Shown piece after piece: positions 59,601 through 64,000 of a DNA stretch of 64,000 nt (the first letter of the stretch is position 1; each line of letters opens with the position of its first letter). Position numbers and translations under genes: made by a program. Under the pieces are notes generated by a model that had not been told where the DNA came from, made no database searches, and was given only the letters and a program-made list of their open reading frames with translations. Origin of the DNA: Maribacter aquimaris (GTDB lineage Bacteria; Bacteroidota; Bacteroidia; Flavobacteriales; Flavobacteriaceae); NCBI RefSeq assembly GCF_014596745.1, contig NZ_JABTCF010000001.1:914277-978276 (forward strand), in the 5' to 3' direction.

Positions 59601-60017
59601 GGAAAAAGAAGTTTGGACAGGGCATTGAATTACAAGGCTAAAACATTTGCAAGTGCGTACATTGAAAACCTAGGTAATGGAAAATTCAAAATACATCAAC
59701 TTCCTATGAAAGCACAATTCTCATCCATAAATGATATATTGATCAAGGATTATAATGGGGATGCGAATTTGGATATCCTCATTGCTGGCAATCTTTATAA
59801 CTCGGAAATTGAAACAGCAAGGAACGATGCTGGCAAAGGACTGTTGATGGTTGGTGATGGGAAAGGAAATTTCGAGGCTATACCTAAAGATATTAGCGGT
59901 TTTTTCGCTCCTTATAATGTGAAGGTTATGAAAGAAATACGAATCAAAAATGAACCGCATATCCTATTAGGGTGTAATGACGATAGGCTTCAAATAATAA
60001 GAATCGAGGGAAATTAG
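56652..60017 (+). CDS. Secreted FG-GAP/VCBS repeat protein with ASPIC/UnbV domain (CRTAC1 family)
   Basis: 1,121 residues with a signal peptide (GIGLCICVFVLISFENTYAQ). Repeated calcium-type loops of the form D-x-N-x-DG-x-x-D occur throughout (VGDINNDGLLDLFFAG, FGDVNNDGLQDIYV, DLDNDGDLDLII), as in integrin-like propellers. An ASPIC/UnbV segment at about 545-615 (GTRIWVEIEGQKQLFEITSV, IAHFGLYDKTKVDNVTVIWP) separates two propeller halves. Such proteins are common next to polysaccharide loci in Bacteroidota, where glycan binding is suspected. It follows the PA14-GH3 by 171 bp and precedes a related gene by 75 bp. Confidence 0.9.
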   Translation: MNKIIFWNQMRYGIGLCICVFVLISFENTYAQNEDKLFTKLDPAQTNIHFNNEVKDTRDQNILMYSNFYGGAGVGVGDINNDGLLDLFFAGNQVPDKLYLNKGGMTFDDITDKAGIIDNGGWSSGVLFGDVNNDGLQDIYVTRELYDHQPEVRRNKLYINNGDNTFTEKSKEWGIDNSERTRHATFLDYDKDGDLDLFLLNQPPNPGDYSDFKGTDLSLERYGPVFYENRGTTFVDISKKTGVHKTGFPNSVTASDLNNDGWTDLYVANDFWVKDYIYINNGDGTFTDKVDELASHISFSSMGVDVGDIDNDGNLDVMVLDMVAEDNFRLKAHMSGMNPKTFWKVVDDGGHYQYMFNVFHYNNGDAQFSDIAQLTNMAATDWSWSNLIADFDNDGWKDVFITNGLLYDIRNTDAARAFSKHIESSVYKYLQENAAVENITVWDIVDIEKAMNLNPSIKLSNYAYKNNKDLTFEKKTMDWGLDQKTFSNGSAYADLDNDGDLDLIINNLNDVALLYRNNAEKRTNSNFIRIKPIADKPGVVALGTRIWVEIEGQKQLFEITSVRGMYSTSEQIAHFGLYDKTKVDNVTVIWPDGNRNILKNVKAGQTVEVKYSKSKAIEAPTSTEGHQPFFTNTTDKVGLDISHKENRFDDYAKQELLPHKMSTMGPSLAVGDVNGDGLDDFFIGGASGQEGKILVQNEMGSFAPLPSPSIAEDKKSEDVGAAFFDSDGDGDLDLYVVSGGNEFMRNSLEYKDRLYINNGAGVFNRANEALPELYSSGSKVYPHDLDNDGDLDLFVAARQIPWSYPEPASSSILLNENGQFRDVTKTMANDLINIGMVNDASWTDFDGDGNKDLVVVGEWMEVTLLKYDNNQFINVTEGSGLENTTGWWFSIESMDIDNDGDQDFVAGNLGLNYKYKATQEEPFEVYYHDFDNNGSKDIVLAYYNFGTKYPLRGFVSSTSQVPALKGKFKTFEQFASADVFEVYGKRSLDRALNYKAKTFASAYIENLGNGKFKIHQLPMKAQFSSINDILIKDYNGDANLDILIAGNLYNSEIETARNDAGKGLLMVGDGKGNFEAIPKDISGFFAPYNVKVMKEIRIKNEPHILLGCNDDRLQIIRIEGN

Positions 60018-60092
60018 CATATTGTCTTTTTAACCCCATGCTTTAATCAGTTAATTTCCAGAGGTTAGGAAAGCGTTTTAAAAATTTAATCC

Positions 60093-63000
60093 ATGAAATC
60101 AAATCTTCGTTACCCCATATGGTCCCTTTTGCTCATATTAAATTTGAATTGCAAAAACACCAATAATAAAGAGCCGAATACCCCGCAGGAACATGAGGTC
60201 GTCATTGAGAAAGATGCCAATCAAATAAAGAACAATAAAAAACTTAGTGCCCGTGCACTTGGATTAGCCTATCTCGAAGAAAACAAACTCGAAGAAGCTG
60301 CTGTTCAGTTTCAAATTTTGATTGAGTTGGCCCCTGATGAACCTATTGGATATACGAACCTTGGAATCGTGTACTTGAGAATGGGAAAATACAAAGATGC
60401 TGAAAGCATACTTTTAAAAGCGAAGGAATTGGCCCCCGATGACCCCGATATTCGTTTGAACTTATCGAAAGTTTATGAAATGACCTCAGATAAGGAAAAA
60501 TCGATTGAAGAACTCAAAGAATCCATAGAGATTTCCCCAGACCATGTAGAGTCTTTGTACAGTCTAGTGCAAACCTATAGTGGTTCTTCGGATAAAAACT
60601 CGATGAAGGAATGGGAACGGTATTTGAACAAAATTGTTAAGGCCGCACCCACAAACATCGTATCGAAACTGTATTTGACCGAGCTTTTGTTGAAAAAAGG
60701 AGATCAGGATGGGGCCATAAAACAACTTGAAGAGATTGCGCAGATATTTCCGGATTTTCCTGTTGAAGCTAAAGAGTATTATGATTTAACCCTAGAACAG
60801 TTACATAGCAATAAACCAAAAGAAGCCATTACCTCTTTTTTGATTTTCCATAATTATTTAAAACTCACCACTGGTTACCAAACGGGAATCAAGGAATTAA
60901 GAGGTTCCTCTGGTGGTAATGTTGGCCATCCGGTAATCAGTTTCAGTAAATCAACAGTCTCGGTAATGAATACCGATGGATCAATCCTAGAGTCCATTCG
61001 ATTCATTGATGCTACAGCATCTGCCTATTTGGAAACCACTGCCGTAAATTCGAATTATTCAAATCTGGCCCTTGGCGATATTGATAGTGATGGTGACACG
61101 GATGTTTTTTATTCCTCAAACGGATCCCACTATTTATTCCAGGATGAATTTGGCAGCTATGAGAATATTATCAATACTTCCAATATTGTAATCAACGGGA
61201 ATGTGCGGCATTCTTCATTTGCTGATTTTGATAATGACGGACATCTTGATCTTCTAATACTAAAAGAAAAAGGGGTACAACTTTTCAAGAATGTGAGCAA
61301 AGGAAAATTCCAAGATCTTACCCCATCTGCCATTGCATCCCACACTGAAATCAGCGCCACTACTTCCCTATTTTTAGATATGGACCACGATGGGGATTTA
61401 GACTTGTTCCTAGGAGGAAAAAGCGATTTGGTATATAGAAATAATGGGAACGGCACTTTTAAGGATGTTACGCCCGAAATGGGATTTGGGCTAAACATTT
61501 CCGTGAGCAGGGATGCTGATTTTGGGGATTTCGATGATGACGGGGATATCGACTTCTTGGTTACAAGGGAAGATGGGAATAACATTCTTTATTCCAACTT
61601 AAGACGGGGAAAATTCAGTGATGTTACTGCCGAAGCCGGTATAACACCCATGTCGGGCTCAGGGGCTTCTGCCGTTGGGGATTATAACAATGATGGGTAT
61701 CTAGATATTTTCATTACATCATTGGATGGCTCAGGATCAAAGCTTTTCAAAAATAAAAACAATGGCACATTCAAAGAAGATAAAGCCGCCTCCAAAGCTT
61801 TCAGTGCACTTAATTTGACTAAAATCCAAGATGTTACCTTTTTGGATTTCGACAATGATGGCCATCAGGATATCTTGGTTGTGGGCGAAAACCAAGAACC
61901 TGACAAAAGAGGTATATTCCTGATGCATAACAATGGTCGCGGCTATTTTACGAACAAGAGCAATCTATTATCAAAAAATGTAGTCGCGGGAAAAGAAGTT
62001 GCCCTAGGGGATTATAATTCGGATGGGGATTTGGATTTCTATTTAGTCGACCTCAATGGTAAATTAAGGCTTTTGAGAAATGATGGTGGAAATAACAATC
62101 ACTATCTGCAAATGAAGTTGGTGGGATTAAAGGCAGGAAGCGCTAAGAACAATCACTTTGGTGTGGGTGCCAAAATCGAAGTAAGGGCTGGTGACCTATA
62201 CCAAATGCAGGTAGTAACCTCCCCAAATATCCATTTTGGAATGGGTGACAGAACGAAAGCGGATGTCGTTCGAATCCTATGGACCAATGGAGTACCTCAA
62301 AATATTTTCAGCCCTGGTAGCGATGAAGATTTAATTGAAGCCCAGGAACTCAAAGGTAGTTGTCCTTTTTTATATACTTGGAATGGAACCGAATTTGTAT
62401 TTGTGAAAGACATGATGTGGCGCAGTGCCTTAGGCATGCCCTTAGGTATTATGGGAGGCAAAGAGACTTTGGCATTTGCTAATGCTTCCCAGGAATACCT
62501 GAAAATCCCTGGAGAATTACTTCAGGAAAAAGACGGGAAATACACTATTCAAATCACCGAAGAACTATGGGAGACCATCTATTGCGATGAAATCAAGTTG
62601 ATTGCCGTCGATCATCCTAAAGGAAGTGAAATTTATGTTGATGAAAAATTCATCGGCCCTCCCTACCCTGAATTGAAAGTCTACAATATAAAAAATCCTC
62701 AATTGCCACTAACGGCCATGGATGGAAATGGGACTAATCTACTGGAACCCATAAGTAAGAAGGACCATCGATACATTTCCAATTTCAAACGTGAAAAATT
62801 TCAAGGTATTACAGAAATGAAAGAGTTGATTCTTGATTTAGGGGATATTCGGGACACAGAAAACCTTAACTTATTCATGAATGGTTGGATATTCCCTACG
62901 GATGCAAGTATCAATACTGCACTATCACAATCCGAAAACCTAACAATCCAACAGCCTTCCCTTTCGGTAATAAACGCCGAAGGTGAATGGGAGGAAGTAA

Positions 63001-63665
63001 TACCCAATATTGGGTTTCCTAGTGGAAAGAACAAAACAGTGATCATCGATCTCTCCGATAAATTCCTATCCGCGGAACGAAAAGTGAAGATCCGAACTAA
63101 TATGGAGATTTACTGGGATTACATTTTCTCGGCCTATGATGGGCATACGGAGGAAGTGACAATCACAAAAAACAATCCCGAACAGGCCGATTATCATTAC
63201 AGGGGGGTTTCAAAACAATATAGAAAAGGAGGCAGATATGGTCCGCATTGGGTAGATTATTACGATATCACCAAGGGTCAAAAGTGGCGCGACCTAACAG
63301 GCACCTATACGAGATATGGGGATGTTACTGAATTACTTAAAGATGCAGATGATATGTATATCATTGCAAATGCGGGCGATGAGACCACCATTAGCTTTGA
63401 CGTCTCCAAATTCCCGAAACTCAAAGACGGATGGAAACGTGATTTTTTGATCTACAGTGTCGGATGGGTAAAAGATGGTGACCTGAATACGTCAACGGGA
63501 CAAACAGTGACTCCGTTACCCTTCCATGGTATGAGCATGTATCCCTATGGGGAAAATGAGCATTATCCCACGACTAAACAACATCTTGAATATCAAAAGA
63601 AATACAATACGAGGAAAGTGGGGAATTCCGCTTTTCGGTCTTTATTATCGAAGAGTGATTTGTAA
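60093..63665 (+). CDS. TPR / FG-GAP / ASPIC protein with unassigned C-terminal region
   Basis: 1,190 residues. The N-terminus (YPIWSLLLILNLNC) resembles a lipoprotein signal with an unusual Asn before Cys. TPR repeats follow at about 50-245 (LGLAYLEENKLEEAAVQFQI, TNLGIVYLRMGKYKDAESIL). FG-GAP repeats span about 320-650 (FADFDNDGHLDLLIL, DFDDDGDIDFLVT), and an ASPIC/UnbV domain about 665-735 (FGVGAKIEVRAGDLYQM, FGMGDRTKADVVRILW). The last 450 residues (from CPFLYTWNGTEFVFVKDMMW) match no family I can name, although I recall similar tails in TPR-CRTAC1 proteins of other phyla. It is the last gene of the set; a hairpin terminator follows at 63842. Confidence 0.88.
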   Translation: MKSNLRYPIWSLLLILNLNCKNTNNKEPNTPQEHEVVIEKDANQIKNNKKLSARALGLAYLEENKLEEAAVQFQILIELAPDEPIGYTNLGIVYLRMGKYKDAESILLKAKELAPDDPDIRLNLSKVYEMTSDKEKSIEELKESIEISPDHVESLYSLVQTYSGSSDKNSMKEWERYLNKIVKAAPTNIVSKLYLTELLLKKGDQDGAIKQLEEIAQIFPDFPVEAKEYYDLTLEQLHSNKPKEAITSFLIFHNYLKLTTGYQTGIKELRGSSGGNVGHPVISFSKSTVSVMNTDGSILESIRFIDATASAYLETTAVNSNYSNLALGDIDSDGDTDVFYSSNGSHYLFQDEFGSYENIINTSNIVINGNVRHSSFADFDNDGHLDLLILKEKGVQLFKNVSKGKFQDLTPSAIASHTEISATTSLFLDMDHDGDLDLFLGGKSDLVYRNNGNGTFKDVTPEMGFGLNISVSRDADFGDFDDDGDIDFLVTREDGNNILYSNLRRGKFSDVTAEAGITPMSGSGASAVGDYNNDGYLDIFITSLDGSGSKLFKNKNNGTFKEDKAASKAFSALNLTKIQDVTFLDFDNDGHQDILVVGENQEPDKRGIFLMHNNGRGYFTNKSNLLSKNVVAGKEVALGDYNSDGDLDFYLVDLNGKLRLLRNDGGNNNHYLQMKLVGLKAGSAKNNHFGVGAKIEVRAGDLYQMQVVTSPNIHFGMGDRTKADVVRILWTNGVPQNIFSPGSDEDLIEAQELKGSCPFLYTWNGTEFVFVKDMMWRSALGMPLGIMGGKETLAFANASQEYLKIPGELLQEKDGKYTIQITEELWETIYCDEIKLIAVDHPKGSEIYVDEKFIGPPYPELKVYNIKNPQLPLTAMDGNGTNLLEPISKKDHRYISNFKREKFQGITEMKELILDLGDIRDTENLNLFMNGWIFPTDASINTALSQSENLTIQQPSLSVINAEGEWEEVIPNIGFPSGKNKTVIIDLSDKFLSAERKVKIRTNMEIYWDYIFSAYDGHTEEVTITKNNPEQADYHYRGVSKQYRKGGRYGPHWVDYYDITKGQKWRDLTGTYTRYGDVTELLKDADDMYIIANAGDETTISFDVSKFPKLKDGWKRDFLIYSVGWVKDGDLNTSTGQTVTPLPFHGMSMYPYGENEHYPTTKQHLEYQKKYNTRKVGNSAFRSLLSKSDL

Positions 63666-64000
63666 TAGTATAAAATTCCGATTCCTAAGACTTTAATAAT
63701 AAGAATGTCAATGAGTATATCTAGGTGAAGAAGAAATAAAAAATAAATTTGTCAAATAATCCTTCAAATTATATCCCTATCCGTGAGATGATTCTTTTCA
63801 TACCACAAAATCAGGTATCAAAAGACCGAAGTTCAATAAACAAAAAATCCGATCATTTTCATGATCGGATTTTTCTTTGTCGGGGTGGCAGCACTAATTT
63901 ACTAACCACAATGCGTTAATTATCAATTACTTATAAGCTCTTTTTTGAACGGTTAACCGAAGTCTAAACTCAGTTCAAAATGGCACAAATTGATGCAAAT
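63666..64000. other. Intergenic region at the window end
   Basis: About 335 bp containing only the terminator below; the following gene is not visible. Confidence 0.5.
63842..63877 (+). terminator. Rho-independent terminator after the FG-GAP genes
   Basis: AAAAATCCGATCA and TGATCGGATTTTT form a perfect 13-bp stem with a TTTTCA loop, followed by CTTTG. Stem and loop are nearly the same as in the hairpin at 10094-10137. Confidence 0.75.

Overview
The window comes from a marine-type member of the Bacteroidota, very likely Flavobacteriaceae. Evidence: a 3,590-residue adhesin with a gliding-motility/type IX secretion type B C-terminal domain, a PorP/SprF fragment, lipoprotein-rich polysaccharide-utilisation genes, Bacteroidota promoter signatures (TTTG and TAnnTTTG) and a large set of algal-polysaccharide enzymes. 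No rRNA, tRNA, CRISPR array or replication origin was seen.

Layout. 1-5.7 kb (+): an RND efflux operon (adaptor, RND pump fused to a TolC-like outer-membrane factor, TetR regulator). 5.9-7.1 kb: an array of dispersed palindromic repeats, followed by a truncated PorP/SprF gene. 8.1-9.9 kb (-): a TPP riboswitch controlling a PnuT-type thiamine transporter and an acyl-CoA-dehydrogenase-like flavoprotein. 10.1-31.2 kb (-): a long CAZyme and sugar-catabolism cluster ending at a hairpin terminator near 10.1 kb. 31.2-38.2 kb (+): an AraC regulator, lactaldehyde dehydrogenase, an FucP-type fucose permease and LutABC. 38.6-41.2 kb (-): a cobalamin riboswitch followed by nrdG and nrdD (anaerobic ribonucleotide reductase). 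41.9-52.6 kb (+): the giant SprB-repeat adhesin. 52.8-53.4 kb (-): a SAM methyltransferase. 53.8-63.7 kb (+): a PA14-containing GH3 and two large FG-GAP/ASPIC proteins.

How the genes work together. The central region reads as an L-fucose pathway: release by GH95 and other hydrolases, esterases and a sulfatase, import by FucP, FucI isomerase, FGGY kinase and class II aldolase to DHAP plus L-lactaldehyde, AldA to L-lactate, and LutABC to pyruvate. The intracellular pathway is intact. The extracellular arm is decaying: four recombination junctions have fused unrelated gene fragments (DUF1080::SDR, GH31-like::GH39-like, sulfatase::GH97, GH97::IS3 transposase). One propeller hydrolase has multiple frameshifts, a DUF6786 lipoprotein has a nonsense codon in its signal region, and the sulfatase has lost both key residues of its signature. 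No SusC/SusD pair is present. The most unusual observations are this serial deletion-fusion decay, the two vitamin riboswitches (TPP on pnuT plus a flavoprotein, B12 on nrdGD), the RND-TolC fusion with an internal signal-peptide-like segment, and the TPR/FG-GAP/ASPIC protein with a long unidentified C-terminal region.
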